Origin: Methylobacterium sp.
GTDB taxonomy: Bacteria; Pseudomonadota; Alphaproteobacteria; Rhizobiales; Beijerinckiaceae
Direction: 5' to 3'
Length of the DNA: 64,000 nucleotides
NCBI GenBank assembly: GCA_020253445.1
Contig: JADCBP010000005.1
Coordinates: forward strand, 496,001-560,000
A program made the translations under genes and the position numbers. Each line of letters begins with the position of its first letter. Position 1 is the stretch's first letter. This document shows, in pieces, positions 47,431 through 57,744 of the stretch. The notes under the pieces were generated by a model. That model was not told the DNA's origin. It worked only from the letters and a program-made list of their open reading frames with translations, and did no database searches.

Positions 47431-48156
47431 TCAGGTTCCGAACCCGCCCCCCGGCGAAAAATGCGAGACGATCTGATGGCGCGCGGCCGGATAATGCAGC
47501 GTCACGGCGGTGACGATCACGCCGCCTTGCCATGTGCGCCGGTCAATCACGAGGCAGGCCGCCCCCTTGGGCATGGCGAGCTGCCGCGCCAGCGAGGGTG
47601 AGGCGATATCCGCCCGGATGATGTGCTCGGCATCGGTCCAGGGCACTTCGTTGAGGAGCCAGGTGCCGGGCGGGGTCTCGGAGAAATCGGCGCTTGCCGC
47701 ATCCGGCACGATCGCGAGGTTCATCAGCCGGTATTCGACCGCGTAAGGAAGGTCATCGGCGTAATGCACGAGCTGGAGCGCGAGGATTTCCGTCACTGGT
47801 TCGCCCAGCCGTGCGAGGTCGGCGGCATCGGGTGCGCGCCTTGCCCGGGAGAGTATCTCGCAGCGATAGGCGCGACCGGAGGCAGCGATCTCCGCCTTGA
47901 GATCGTGGATCTTCAGCACGGTCTGCGCCGTGCGCGGCATTGCCACCTGCGAACCCGCGCGCCGGCGGCGCTGGATCAGCCCCTCGCTCGCCAGCGCCGA
48001 GAGCGCCTTGCTCACGGTCATGCGCGAGCAACCATAGAGTTCCTTGAGTTCATGCTCGGAGGGGATGGCATCGCCCGGCCGCAATTCGCCCGAAGCGATG
48101 CGATTCTGGATATCGCGCCGGATCTCCAGGTAGCGGGGGAGGGCGATGTCGTCCAA
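47431..48156 (-). CDS. hutC: GntR family histidine utilization repressor
   Basis: 241 aa; YLEIRRDIQNRIASGELRPGDAIPSEHELKELYGCSRMTVSKALSALASEGLIQRRRRAGSQVAMP; within hut cluster. Confidence 0.93.
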   Translation of the reverse strand: MDDIALPRYLEIRRDIQNRIASGELRPGDAIPSEHELKELYGCSRMTVSKALSALASEGLIQRRRRAGSQVAMPRTAQTVLKIHDLKAEIAASGRAYRCEILSRARRAPDAADLARLGEPVTEILALQLVHYADDLPYAVEYRLMNLAIVPDAASADFSETPPGTWLLNEVPWTDAEHIIRADIASPSLARQLAMPKGAACLVIDRRTWQGGVIVTAVTLHYPAARHQIVSHFSPGGGFGT

Positions 48157-48178
48157 TGGTCCGCTCCGATGATGCGCG

Positions 48179-49531
48179 TCAGATCATGCCGGCCAGACGG
48201 TGGATGACCTTCCGGTAGGCCTCCGCGACAGCCTCATGCCTGTGATGACGACCCCTGTCCACGACCGGTTTTCCAGCCGCATAAACGCGGTCGATCAGCG
48301 CATGGCCGCCCGCGAAAATGTAGGAATCGAGCGCGAAATCGCCATCGCGGCCCGCGAGATCGGGGGCCTCCGGGTCGAGCGTCACGAAGTCGGCCCGCGC
48401 TCCGGGCGTGATCCCCATCGGCCGCCCGAGCGCCTGCGCGCCGCCTGCGAGCGCGCGATCATGCAGGAGGCGGCCGGTGGAAAGCCCCGGCAGGCTCATC
48501 GCATTGCGCACCCGGCGTGCAAGACGCTGGCTGTATTCCAGCATGCGCAACTCGCCGGCCGCGCTGATCTCGACATTCGAATCCGTGCCGACGCCGAAAC
48601 GCCCGCCGCTCGCGAGGAAATCCATGCCGGGAAAGGTTCCATCACCGAGATTGGCCTCGGTGATGGGGCAGAGACCCGCCACCGCGCCGGAGCGGGCGAG
48701 GGCCTGCATTTCGCCCTCGGTGAGATGCGTCGCATGGATCAGGCACCAGCGCTCATCCACGGGCTGGTTGGCGAGAAGCCATTCCACCGGGCGTTTCCCG
48801 CTCCAGGCGAGGCAATCCTGCACTTCCTTCATCTGCTCGGCGACATGGATATGCGCCGGCCCCGTTGGAAAGGCAGCGACCAGGGCGTCCAGCTCATCCG
48901 GCATCGCGGCGCGCAGGGAATGGGGTGCGAAGCCGAGCACCGCCTGCGGCAGGCCGGAAATCGCCCGCCCGCTCGCCTCCATGAGGCGCGCGAAACCCCT
49001 GAGGTCCGAGATGAAGCGCCGCTGGCCGGAATTCGGAGCCTGCCCGCCGAATCCGCCATGGGCATAGAAGACCGGCAGAAGCGTGAGCGCGATGCCCGTT
49101 TCAGACGCCGCTGCGGCGATCCGCTCGGCATTTTCCGCAGGGTTGGCATAGGGCGTCCCATCCGGCTGGTGATGCAGGTAGTGGAACTCGCCCACCGCCG
49201 TGAACCCGCGCTCCAGCATCTCCATGAAAGCGAAGGCGGCGATGGTCTCGACATCCTCGGCCGTGATTGCGCCGAGGAAGCGATACATCACCTCGCGCCA
49301 GGTCCAGAAGCTGTCATCCGATTGGCCGCGCCGCTCCGCGAGCCCCGCCATGCCGCGCTGGAAGCTGTGCGAATGCAGGCTTGCAAGGCCGGGCAGGGCG
49401 ATCCGCCCATCGGTTGCAGCGGCCTCCAGTCCGGTCTCGACCCGCGTGATGAGGCCCGCCTCGTGATGAACAGCCACCCCGTTCGCCCAACCCGTCGGCA
49501 GCAGCGCCTGGCCGAAATGGAGCACCGGCAT
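48179..49531 (-). CDS. hutF: Formimidoylglutamate deiminase
   Basis: MPVLHFGQALLPTGWANGVAVHHEAGLITRVETG...LASLHSHSFQRGMAGLAERRGQSDDSFWTWREVMYRF...VGEFHYLHHQPDG. Confidence 0.95.
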   Translation of the reverse strand: MPVLHFGQALLPTGWANGVAVHHEAGLITRVETGLEAAATDGRIALPGLASLHSHSFQRGMAGLAERRGQSDDSFWTWREVMYRFLGAITAEDVETIAAFAFMEMLERGFTAVGEFHYLHHQPDGTPYANPAENAERIAAAASETGIALTLLPVFYAHGGFGGQAPNSGQRRFISDLRGFARLMEASGRAISGLPQAVLGFAPHSLRAAMPDELDALVAAFPTGPAHIHVAEQMKEVQDCLAWSGKRPVEWLLANQPVDERWCLIHATHLTEGEMQALARSGAVAGLCPITEANLGDGTFPGMDFLASGGRFGVGTDSNVEISAAGELRMLEYSQRLARRVRNAMSLPGLSTGRLLHDRALAGGAQALGRPMGITPGARADFVTLDPEAPDLAGRDGDFALDSYIFAGGHALIDRVYAAGKPVVDRGRHHRHEAVAEAYRKVIHRLAGMI

Positions 49532-49582
49532 TCGTTCAATCTCCGCCTCGCAAAATCCGCTGGACTCTAGCGCGAGCGCCTC

Positions 49583-49597
49583 ATTATGTATAGACAA
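49583..49597 (+). promoter_or_regulatory. Candidate HutC operator ATTATGTATAGACAA
   Basis: In the hutF/hutI divergent gap; 14/15 identical to the reverse complement of 58746-58760. Confidence 0.65.
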
Positions 49598-49611
49598 AAG
49601 AGGGGGATTTC

Positions 49612-50814
49612 GTGACAGCGGATCCTGTGTTTCGCAACGCCCGCCTGGTGACCATGGCTGGGGAGGGCATGGGGATCATCGAACGCGGCGCGGTTGTCGT
49701 GGCCGGCGGGCGGATCGTCTTCGCCGGGGCGGAAAACGACCTGCCGACCGGCCTTGCGGCAAATGAAATCATTGACTGCGAAGGCCGCATTGTCACGCCC
49801 GGCCTCATCGATTGCCACACGCATCTCGTCTTCGGGGGAAATCGCGCCCGCGAATTCGAGATGCGGCTCGATGGTGCGGGCTACGAGGAAATCGCCCGCG
49901 CGGGGGGCGGCATTCTCTCCACGGTGCGCGCCACGCGCGCCGCGAGCGAGGATGAGCTCGTCGCCTCTGCGCTTCCCCGCCTCGATGCCCTCATGAGCGA
50001 GGGTGTGACCACGGTCGAGATCAAGTCGGGCTATGGGCTGACGGTCGCGGATGAAGCGAAAACCCTGCGCGCGGCGCGCCGCCTCGGCACGCTGCGGTCT
50101 GTTTCGGTGTTGACGACGGCGCTTGGCGCGCATGCCGTCCCGCCGGAATTCGCGGGCCGCTCCGGCGATTACATCGATCACGTCATCGCCGAGCAATTGC
50201 CGGCGCTCGTCGCGGAAAACCTCGCGGATGCGGTCGATGCCTTCTCCGAGGGCATCGCCTTCTCGCCCGAGGAGGTGGATCGCCTCTTCACCGCCGCGCG
50301 CCGCATGGGCCTGCCAGTGAAGCTCCATGCCGATCAGCTCTCGAACCTGCATGGGGCGGCACTCGCGGCAAGGCACGGCGCGCTTTCGGCGGATCACCTC
50401 GAATACACCGATGCCGAGGGTGCGGCCGCGATGGCCAGGGCCGGAACGGTCGCCGTGCTGCTGCCCGGGGCGTTCTATTTCCTGCGCGAGAAGCAATTGC
50501 CGCCCATCTCCGCCTTCCGTGCGGCGGGGACGCGCATGGCGCTCGCGACCGATTGCAATCCCGGTTCCTCGCCGCTCACCTCGCCGCTGCTGACCATGAA
50601 CATGGCGGCGACGCTCTTCCGCATGACCGTCAGGGAGTGCCTCGCCGGCTTCACGCGCGAGGCTGCGCGCGCTTTGGGGAAACTCGGGGAGGTCGGCACG
50701 CTGGAGGCCGGCAAATGGGCCGATCTTGCGATCTGGTCGGTCGAGAGCCCGGCGGAACTGGTCTATCGCATGGGGTTCAACCCGCTCCATCAACGCATCC
50801 GGAGGGGCCAATGA
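49612..50814 (+). CDS. hutI: Imidazolonepropionase
   Basis: GTG start; [44 protein letters not shown]...KSGYGL...LHADQLSN...ATDCNPGSS. Confidence 0.97.
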   Translation: MTADPVFRNARLVTMAGEGMGIIERGAVVVAGGRIVFAGAENDLPTGLAANEIIDCEGRIVTPGLIDCHTHLVFGGNRAREFEMRLDGAGYEEIARAGGGILSTVRATRAASEDELVASALPRLDALMSEGVTTVEIKSGYGLTVADEAKTLRAARRLGTLRSVSVLTTALGAHAVPPEFAGRSGDYIDHVIAEQLPALVAENLADAVDAFSEGIAFSPEEVDRLFTAARRMGLPVKLHADQLSNLHGAALAARHGALSADHLEYTDAEGAAAMARAGTVAVLLPGAFYFLREKQLPPISAFRAAGTRMALATDCNPGSSPLTSPLLTMNMAATLFRMTVRECLAGFTREAARALGKLGEVGTLEAGKWADLAIWSVESPAELVYRMGFNPLHQRIRRGQ

Positions 50815-52391
50815 GCGTCATGCTCACGCCTGGAAAAGCAGGATATCCGGCGTTTCGAGCCATTCTGGATGGTGCGGCGGCGCGACTTGATCCTGCAGCC
50901 TTGCCGCGCATCGAAGCCGCCGCGGCGATTGTCGCGAAGGCCGCAGCGAGTGATGCGGCGGTCTACGGCATCAATACCGGCTTCGGCAAACTCGCCTCGA
51001 AGCGCATTCCTGCGCAGGATACGGCAACGCTGCAACGCAATCTCATCCTGTCGCATTGCTGCGGCATGGGAGAGCCCACGCCAGCGCCGGTCGTGCGCCT
51101 CATGATGGCGCTGAAACTCCTCAGCCTCGGGCGTGGTGCCTCGGGTGTCCGTCCCCTGGTCATCCGCCAGATCGAGGCGTTTCTGGAGGCTGGAATCGTG
51201 CCGCTGGTGCCCGCTCAGGGCTCCGTGGGTGCCTCGGGCGATCTCGCTCCGCTGGCGCATTTCACCGCCGCCATGATGGGCGAGGGCGAGGCCTTTCTGG
51301 GCGACAAGCGGATGCCCGCCGCCGAAGCCCTGGCGAAGACGGGCCTCACTCCGCTGGTTCTCGGCCCGAAGGAAGGGCTCGCGCTGATCAACGGCACACA
51401 GTTTTCCACCGCCCATGCCATCGCCGCGGCCCTGCAAGCGGAACGGCTTGCCCTTTCGGCGCTGGTCACCGGCGCGCTCTCGACCGATGCCGCCATGGCT
51501 TCCACCACGCCGTTCCGGCCGGAGATTCATGCCCTGCGCGGCCTTCCGGGCCAGATCGAAGCGGCGGAAACGCTGATGCTGCTGCTGGAGGGCAGCGAAA
51601 TCCGCGAGGCGCATCTTGAAGGCGACGAGCGCGTGCAGGACCCCTATTGCCTGCGCTGCCAGCCGCAGGTGACGGGCGCTGCGCTGGGCCTCATCCGCGA
51701 GGCCATGCGCACGCTGGTTGTCGAAGCCAATGCGGCGACCGACAACCCCCTCGTGCTGGTGGAAACGGGAGAGATCGTTTCCGGCGGCAATTTTCATGCC
51801 GAGCCCGTGGCCTTCGCCGCCGATCAGATCGCGCTGGCGATTTCCGAAATCGGTGCGATCTCCGAGCGCCGCATCGCGACCCTCGTGGACCCGGCGCTGA
51901 ATTTCGGCCTGCCGCCGTTCCTCACGCCGGCACCGGGACTGAACTCCGGCTTCATGATTGCGGAGGTCACGGCGGCGGCGATCTTCGCCGAGAACAAGCA
52001 GCGCGCAACGCCGGCTTCGATCGATTCCACGCCCACCTCCGCCAATCAGGAGGACCATGTCTCCATGGCCGCGCATGGGGCGCGTCGGCTCCATGAGATG
52101 AACGCCAATCTCGCGCGGATTCTGGGCATCGAAATGCTCGTTGCCGTGCAGGGCATCGACCTGAGGAAACGGGGCGCGGGGCTGGAGGGCCTGAAGGGCG
52201 GTGCTGCCTCCGCGCATGTGTTGCGCACGGGTCCGCGACTGGAGCGCGTGGTCGAGGAGCTCCGTGCCCATGTGCCCGCGCTGGCCGAGGACCGCTTCAT
52301 GGCCGATGACCTTGCTCTCTCCGCCCATCTGATCGCCTGTGGCGCGACACTTCATGCCGCCGGGCTTGCGACGATCGAGAGCGAAGGCTGA
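50811..52391 (+). CDS. hutH: Histidine ammonia-lyase
   Basis: [19 protein letters not shown]...[15 protein letters not shown]...[26 protein letters not shown] (ASG MIO motif); ATGA overlap with hutI. Confidence 0.97.
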   Translation: MSVMLTPGKAGYPAFRAILDGAAARLDPAALPRIEAAAAIVAKAAASDAAVYGINTGFGKLASKRIPAQDTATLQRNLILSHCCGMGEPTPAPVVRLMMALKLLSLGRGASGVRPLVIRQIEAFLEAGIVPLVPAQGSVGASGDLAPLAHFTAAMMGEGEAFLGDKRMPAAEALAKTGLTPLVLGPKEGLALINGTQFSTAHAIAAALQAERLALSALVTGALSTDAAMASTTPFRPEIHALRGLPGQIEAAETLMLLLEGSEIREAHLEGDERVQDPYCLRCQPQVTGAALGLIREAMRTLVVEANAATDNPLVLVETGEIVSGGNFHAEPVAFAADQIALAISEIGAISERRIATLVDPALNFGLPPFLTPAPGLNSGFMIAEVTAAAIFAENKQRATPASIDSTPTSANQEDHVSMAAHGARRLHEMNANLARILGIEMLVAVQGIDLRKRGAGLEGLKGGAASAHVLRTGPRLERVVEELRAHVPALAEDRFMADDLALSAHLIACGATLHAAGLATIESEG

Positions 52392-52394
52392 GCC

Positions 52395-53231
52395 ATGTTC
52401 ACGCTGCCGGATCACTGGCTGACGGTGCGACAGGGAAACGCGCCGCTTGTCATCAGCCTGCCGCATACCGGCCGCGACCTGCCGCCGGAACTCGCGGCCC
52501 GCGTCGTCTCGCCCTGGCTCGCGCGGAAGGATTGCGACTGGTGGATCGATGATCTCTACGCCTTCGCGGCCGGGCTCGATGCCACGATCATTCATACTTC
52601 CCTTTCACGCACGCTGATCGACGTGAACCGCGACCCCTCCGGCGTCTCCCTCTATCCCGGACAGGCGACAACCGAGCTCTGCCCGTCGACCACCTTCGAT
52701 GGCGAGCCGCTCTACAAACCGGGCCAGGCGCCGGATGCGGCGGAAATCGAAACGCGCCGCAAGCTCGCCTTCGATCCCTATCACGCGGCGCTTGCGGGCG
52801 AGCTTCAGCGCCTGCGCGCGCAGCACGCCAGCGTCGTGCTCTATGATTGCCACTCGATCCGCTCGGTGATCCCCCGGCTGTTCGAAGGGGAATTGCCACA
52901 GTTCAACATCGGCACGCATTCGGGTGCCGCCTGCGATCCGCGCCTTGCGGGCGAGATCGAACGACTCTGCGATCAGAGCGGCAGGAGCCGCGTCACCAAC
53001 GGACGGTTCAAGGGTGGCTATATCACGCGCAATTATGGCAAGCCCGAAGCCGGTATCCATGCCGTGCAGATGGAACTCGCCTGCCGTGGCTACATGCGCG
53101 AACCGATGCCCGAGGTGAGCGAGGCCAACTGGCCCGGCGCCTATGATCCCGCTTATGCCGCGCCGATCCGCGCGACGCTTTCCTCGATCCTCCAAGCCTG
53201 CCTTGCCTTCGCGAAAGGGGCCTCGACATGA
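52395..53231 (+). CDS. hutG: N-formylglutamate deformylase
   Basis: [37 protein letters not shown]...[37 protein letters not shown]. Confidence 0.95.
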   Translation: MFTLPDHWLTVRQGNAPLVISLPHTGRDLPPELAARVVSPWLARKDCDWWIDDLYAFAAGLDATIIHTSLSRTLIDVNRDPSGVSLYPGQATTELCPSTTFDGEPLYKPGQAPDAAEIETRRKLAFDPYHAALAGELQRLRAQHASVVLYDCHSIRSVIPRLFEGELPQFNIGTHSGAACDPRLAGEIERLCDQSGRSRVTNGRFKGGYITRNYGKPEAGIHAVQMELACRGYMREPMPEVSEANWPGAYDPAYAAPIRATLSSILQACLAFAKGAST

Positions 53232-54892
53232 CCCGTCTCGACAATTCCCGCGTGATCCGCGCGCCGCGCGGCCTCGATCTCTCGGCCAAGAGCTGGCTCA
53301 CCGAAGCGCCCATGCGCATGCTCATGAACAATCTCGACCCCGATGTGGCCGAGAAGCCCGGCGAACTCGTGGTCTATGGCGGCATCGGCCGTGCCGCGCG
53401 CGACTGGGACAGCTTCGACAGGATCGTCGCCGCGCTGAAGAAGCTCGAGGCGGATGAGACGCTGCTCGTGCAATCGGGCAAGCCGGTGGGCGTGTTCCGC
53501 ACGCAGCCGGACGCGCCGCGCGTGCTCATCGCCAATTCGAACCTCGTGCCGCGCTGGGCGACCTGGGAGCATTTCAACGCGCTCGATCGGAAGGGCCTCA
53601 TGATGTATGGCCAGATGACCGCCGGCTCGTGGATCTATATCGGCACGCAGGGCATCGTTCAGGGCACCTACGAGACCTTCGTGGAAATGGGCCGCCAGCA
53701 TTATGGCGGCGATCTCTCGGGCCGTTGGATCCTCACCGCCGGCCTCGGCGGCATGGGCGGCGCGCAGCCCCTCGCGGCCACGATGGCCGGGGCTTCCTGC
53801 CTTGCGGTGGAATGCCGCCCCTCCTCCATCGAATTCCGCCTGCGCACCGGCTATCTCGACGTGAAGGCCGACACGCTGGATGATGCGCTGGAGATCATCC
53901 GCCGGGCTTGCGCGGAAAAGAAGGCGATCTCGGTTGGTCTCCTCGGCAATGCGGCGGATCTCTTCCCCGAACTCGTCAGACGCGGCATCCGCCCGGATTG
54001 CGTGACCGACCAGACCTCCGCGCATGATCCCGTGCACGGCTATCTGCCGCAGGGCTGGACGCTCGCGGATTGGGAAGCCAGGCAGGCGAGTGATCCCGGG
54101 GGCGTGACGGCCGCAGCGAAGAAGAGCATGGCGGCGCATGTCCGCGCCATGCTCGATTTCCACAGGATGGGTGTCCCCACGGTCGATTACGGCAACAACA
54201 TCCGCCAGATGGCGCTCGAAGAGGGTGTCGCGGATGCCTTCGATTTTCCGGGCTTCGTGCCGGCCTATATTCGCCCGCTCTTCTGCAAGGGGATTGGCCC
54301 CTTCCGCTGGTGCGCGCTCTCCGGCGACCCGGAAGACATCTATCGCACCGACGAGAAGGTGAAGGAGCTGCTGCCCGACAACAAGCATCTCCACAACTGG
54401 CTCGACATGGCGAGGAAGCGCATCAAGTTCCAGGGATTGCCGGCGCGCATCTGCTGGGTGGGGCTGGGCGATCGTCACCGGCTCGGCCTCGCCTTCAACG
54501 AGATGGTTGCGAAGGGCGAACTCAAGGCACCGATCGTGATCGGGCGCGATCACCTCGATTCCGGTTCGGTCGCCTCGCCCAATCGCGAGACGGAAGCGAT
54601 GCGCGACGGCTCGGATGCGGTGTCCGATTGGCCGCTCCTCAACGCGCTGCTCAATTGCGCAAGTGGTGCCACCTGGGTGTCGCTGCACCATGGCGGCGGC
54701 GTCGGCATGGGGTTTTCGCAGCATTCGGGCATGGTGATCTGCTGCGACGGCACCGAGGATGCCGCGCGCCGCATCGCCCGCGTGCTCTGGAACGACCCCG
54801 CGACGGGCGTGATGCGCCATGCCGATGCCGGTTATGACACCGCGCTTCAATGCGCCCGCGAGCATCAATTGAACCTGCCGGGTATCCTTTGA
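53228..54892 (+). CDS. hutU: Urocanate hydratase
   Basis: 554 aa [60 protein letters not shown]...[24 protein letters not shown]. Confidence 0.98.
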   Translation: MTRLDNSRVIRAPRGLDLSAKSWLTEAPMRMLMNNLDPDVAEKPGELVVYGGIGRAARDWDSFDRIVAALKKLEADETLLVQSGKPVGVFRTQPDAPRVLIANSNLVPRWATWEHFNALDRKGLMMYGQMTAGSWIYIGTQGIVQGTYETFVEMGRQHYGGDLSGRWILTAGLGGMGGAQPLAATMAGASCLAVECRPSSIEFRLRTGYLDVKADTLDDALEIIRRACAEKKAISVGLLGNAADLFPELVRRGIRPDCVTDQTSAHDPVHGYLPQGWTLADWEARQASDPGGVTAAAKKSMAAHVRAMLDFHRMGVPTVDYGNNIRQMALEEGVADAFDFPGFVPAYIRPLFCKGIGPFRWCALSGDPEDIYRTDEKVKELLPDNKHLHNWLDMARKRIKFQGLPARICWVGLGDRHRLGLAFNEMVAKGELKAPIVIGRDHLDSGSVASPNRETEAMRDGSDAVSDWPLLNALLNCASGATWVSLHHGGGVGMGFSQHSGMVICCDGTEDAARRIARVLWNDPATGVMRHADAGYDTALQCAREHQLNLPGIL

Positions 54893-55440
54893 TGCGCTTG
54901 CTCAAGGCTTCGGAACGCGCGGCTCGCCCCTGGAAGAACGGGGGAGGGGTGACATTCGATGTCGCGAGCTTTCCGGAAGGTTCGAGCCTCGATACCTTCG
55001 CGTGGCGCATCTCCATCGCGGAGGTGGCCGGCGATGGCCCGTTCTCGCGCTTCGAGGGAATCGACCGCTCGACGGCCATTCTCGCGGGGGAGGGCTTCCG
55101 CCTCACCTTCGGCGATGGCCGCGTGGAAGACCTGCGTCTCGATGCGCCCGCGCTCGCCTATCCCGGCGATGTCGATGCGCAATGCACCCTTCTCGGCGGG
55201 CCTGTGCGCGATCTCAACGTGATGACCCGGCGCGGGGTCTATCGCCATCGCCTCAGGCGGGTGAGCGGGGATTGCGTGGTGGAAGGCGAGGCGGTGCTCA
55301 TCTGCCCGCGCGGTGCGGCGCGGATCACCACCGCAGGGCGCGCGACCATCACCCTGCATGATGGCGACGCGCTGGTTCTCTCAAGCCAGCGGTTCCACGG
55401 CGATGAACCGGTCTGGCTCGTGGAGCTGATACCGGTTTAG
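54892..55440 (+). CDS. hutD: HutD family protein
   Basis: [71 protein letters not shown]. Confidence 0.93.
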   Translation: MRLLKASERAARPWKNGGGVTFDVASFPEGSSLDTFAWRISIAEVAGDGPFSRFEGIDRSTAILAGEGFRLTFGDGRVEDLRLDAPALAYPGDVDAQCTLLGGPVRDLNVMTRRGVYRHRLRRVSGDCVVEGEAVLICPRGAARITTAGRATITLHDGDALVLSSQRFHGDEPVWLVELIPV

Positions 55441-55543
55441 AGCGGCCTCCGATCTGATCGAATCAGATCCTGCGCTCACTCTTCTTGTTTTCGCATCCGC
55501 TTTTTTACGCCAACCGGTATCCACTTGGCGGGCGGATGCTCTA
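55438..55543. repeat. Intergenic palindromic repeat between convergent hutD and ABC ATPase genes
   Basis: TAGAGCGGCCTCCGATCTGATCGAATCAGATCCTGCGCTCACTCTTCTTGTTTTCGCATCCGCTTTTTTACGCCAACCGGTATCCACTTGGCGGGCGGATGCTCTA; nearly identical to 10737-10843. Confidence 0.8.
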
Positions 55544-56323
55544 ATGCGCCGCCGCGAGCACGGCCTCGCTGCGGATTTCCTCGGTCAGCCGGGCCTTGAG
55601 CGCGGAGAATTCCGGCGCGGTCTTCAGCGTGTAATGCCGGGGATGCGGCAGGGTGATCGGCAGATCGGCCTTGATGCGTCCGGGACGCGCGCTCATCACC
55701 AGGCAGCGCGTTGCGAGGAAGATCGCCTCCTCGATGTCATGGGTCACGAAGATCACGGTTTTCTGCTCGCGCTCCCAGATGCCGAGCAGCAATTCCTGCA
55801 TCAGCGCGCGGGTCTGGTTGTCGAGCGCGCCGAAGGGTTCGTCGAGCAGCAAAACGCCGGGATCATTGGCGAGCGCGCGGGCAATCGCCGTGCGCTGCTG
55901 CATGCCGCCGGAAAGCTGCTTCGGATAATGGTTCTCGAAGCCCTTGAGGCCCACTTTGTCGATGTAGCTCGCGACGATCGCGCGGCTCTCGCGCTCGGGC
56001 ATGCCCTTCTCGTTGAGGCCGAAGGCGATGTTCTGCGACACCGTGAGCCACGGAAACAGCGTGTAGCTCTGGAAGACCATCCCCCGATCCGCACCCGGCC
56101 CCTCGACCTTGCGGCCATCGAGCAGGACCTGCCCGGAAGTGGGTCGATCAAGCCCCGCGACCATGCGCAACAGCGTGGATTTCCCGCAGCCCGAGGGGCC
56201 GAGAAGCGTCACGAATTCATTGTTGCCGATCACGAGATCGGTCGGCTGCAGCGCGGTCACCGGCTTGCCCCCGCGCACGCCCGGGAAAATGCGCCCCAGC
56301 CCCTCGACTACCAGCTTGCTCAC
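55541..56323 (-). CDS. NitT/TauT-family ABC transporter ATP-binding protein (GTG start)
   Basis: (M)SKLVVEGLGRIFPGVRGGKPVTALQPTDLVIGNNEFVTLLGPSGCGKSTLLRMVAGLDRPTSG...LSGGMQQRTAIARALANDPGVLLLDEPFGALD. Confidence 0.93.
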   Translation of the reverse strand: MSKLVVEGLGRIFPGVRGGKPVTALQPTDLVIGNNEFVTLLGPSGCGKSTLLRMVAGLDRPTSGQVLLDGRKVEGPGADRGMVFQSYTLFPWLTVSQNIAFGLNEKGMPERESRAIVASYIDKVGLKGFENHYPKQLSGGMQQRTAIARALANDPGVLLLDEPFGALDNQTRALMQELLLGIWEREQKTVIFVTHDIEEAIFLATRCLVMSARPGRIKADLPITLPHPRHYTLKTAPEFSALKARLTEEIRSEAVLAAAH

Positions 56324-56451
56324 GCCAGCCTCTCTTCTTGCACTGGCCTGCTCATGCAAGCCTCTCTTCTTGCACTGGCTTGCTCATGCAAGCCTCTCTT
56401 CTTGCGCTGGCTTGCTCATGCAAGCCTCTCTTCTTGCACTGGCTTGCTCAT
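56320..56451 (-). repeat. Four-copy 32-bp tandem repeat forming four ATGA-coupled 11-codon mini-ORFs (MSKPVQEERLA-type)
   Basis: Minus strand: ATGAGCAAGCCAGTGCAAGAAGAGAGGCTTGC x4 (minor variants); each unit reads ATG...GCATGA and the TGA overlaps the next ATG; last TGA overlaps the ATPase GTG at 56323, first ATG overlaps the permease TGA at 56450-56448. Confidence 0.92.
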
Positions 56452-57221
56452 GCAAGCCTCCAGGGAAACAGCTTCGCGTTCAGGAACTTGAACAGGAAGT
56501 CGGAAATGAGCCCGATGATGCCGATGATGATGATGCCGAAGATCATCTGGCCCGTCGCGAGCAGGGCCTGGCTGTCGATGATCATGTGGCCGATGCCGCT
56601 GGAGGAACCGATCAGTTCCGCCACGATCACATAGGTCCAGGCCCAGCCGAGCACGAGGCGGAGGATTTCCGCGATTTCCGGCGCATTCATCGGGATCATC
56701 ACCCGGCCCACGATGCCGGCATCCTTGGCACCGAGCGTATAGGCCGCCTCCACGAGGTCGCGGCGGGTGTTGCCCACCACCACGGCGACCATCAGGATGA
56801 TCTGGAACACCGAGCCAATGAAGATCACCAGCAACTTCTGCGTCTCCCCGATGCCCGCCCAGAGGATCAGCAGCGGCACGAAGGCCGAGGCCGGCAGGTA
56901 GCGCGCGAAGGAGACGAAGGGTTCGAGAAACGCCTCCACCGGCTTGTAGGCCCCCATCAGGATGCCGAGTGGCACCGCGACGATCGCCGCGAGCACGAAG
57001 CCGCCGAAAACACGCCAGATGGTGATGGCGATATCCTCCGCGAAACCGAATTTCGTCAGCAGCAGCCAGCCATCCTTCACCATGGTGATGGGATCGGCGA
57101 GGAACGTCTTCGACACATATCCGCCAAGCGTGGCGACGGCCCAGGCCGCGAAGAACAGCACGAAGAAGGCGAGACCGAGCAGGATCTTGCGTCCTTCGGA
57201 GATGGGTTCAAGCGGCCGCAT
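56448..57221 (-). CDS. NitT/TauT-family ABC transporter permease
   Basis: 257 aa MRPLEPISEGRKILLGLAFFVLFFAAWAVATLGGYVSKTFLADPITMVKDGWLLL...FVPLLILWAGIGETQKLLVIFIGSVFQIILMVAVVVGNTRRDLVEAAYTLGAKDAGIVGRVMIP. Confidence 0.93.
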   Translation of the reverse strand: MRPLEPISEGRKILLGLAFFVLFFAAWAVATLGGYVSKTFLADPITMVKDGWLLLTKFGFAEDIAITIWRVFGGFVLAAIVAVPLGILMGAYKPVEAFLEPFVSFARYLPASAFVPLLILWAGIGETQKLLVIFIGSVFQIILMVAVVVGNTRRDLVEAAYTLGAKDAGIVGRVMIPMNAPEIAEILRLVLGWAWTYVIVAELIGSSSGIGHMIIDSQALLATGQMIFGIIIIGIIGLISDFLFKFLNAKLFPWRLA

Positions 57222-57723
57222 GGCGCTTCTCTTCCTTCACGCGCCGGGCAAGGGCCTGCCACGGCGCGATGTCCCAGTGGGATGTGGCGAGCCCCGAAGT
57301 CGAGGGCAGCACATGGGTTTCGATGCCGCAGAACCGCTCATCAAGCAGGCCGAAGCGCAGGTTCCGGCGCCCAAGGGCCAGCTCAGCAGCGTTCTTGCTG
57401 GTGAAGGCGAGGCATTGCGGCCGATGGCGTTCGAGGCTTGCCCTGAGCCGGTCGATGTGGAGTTCAGCCGCCGAAAGCGTGGAATCCTGTCCCGCCGAGG
57501 TTTTCGCCAGATCGGTCAGCCCGATTCCGAGGGGCAGCAGAAGCCGGTATTCATCGGCGGCGAAGAGGCGGGGCGTGAGCCCGACCTCGTGCAGGGTGCG
57601 CCAGAAGCGGTTGCCCGGCTTCGCGTAATAGGCCTGCCGGGCGGCGGAGGCGATGCCGGGGCGGGTGCCGCAGAAGACGATGCGAAGGCCATCGGCAAGA
57701 AGGTCTTCGAGAACGTCTGCCAT
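57208..57723 (-). CDS. mug: Mug-type G/U mismatch-specific uracil-DNA glycosylase
   Basis: LEDLLADGLRIVFCGTRPGIASAARQAYYAKPGNRFWRTLHEVGLTPR...GIGLTDLAKTSAGQDSTLS...HVLPSTSGLATSHWDIAPWQALA; GINPG-like and NPS-like motifs. Confidence 0.88.
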   Translation of the reverse strand: MADVLEDLLADGLRIVFCGTRPGIASAARQAYYAKPGNRFWRTLHEVGLTPRLFAADEYRLLLPLGIGLTDLAKTSAGQDSTLSAAELHIDRLRASLERHRPQCLAFTSKNAAELALGRRNLRFGLLDERFCGIETHVLPSTSGLATSHWDIAPWQALARRVKEEKRHAAA

Positions 57724-57744
57724 GGCGCGCCCCGCTTCCGAACC

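Noticed and set aside
50790-52595. Long antisense ORFs over hutH and hutU (601 and 571 aa), and similar ones at 2185-3513, 4382-6118, 10802-12643, 12142-13473, 22098-23447 and 60833-62146
   Set aside because: All mirror strongly supported enzymes on the other strand and have shadow-frame composition (R/H/E/D/G/Q-rich) with no recognisable domain.
56320-56460. CRISPR-like direct repeats
   Set aside because: Units are contiguous 32-mers with no spacers and lie across a gene junction; reinterpreted as coupled mini-ORFs.
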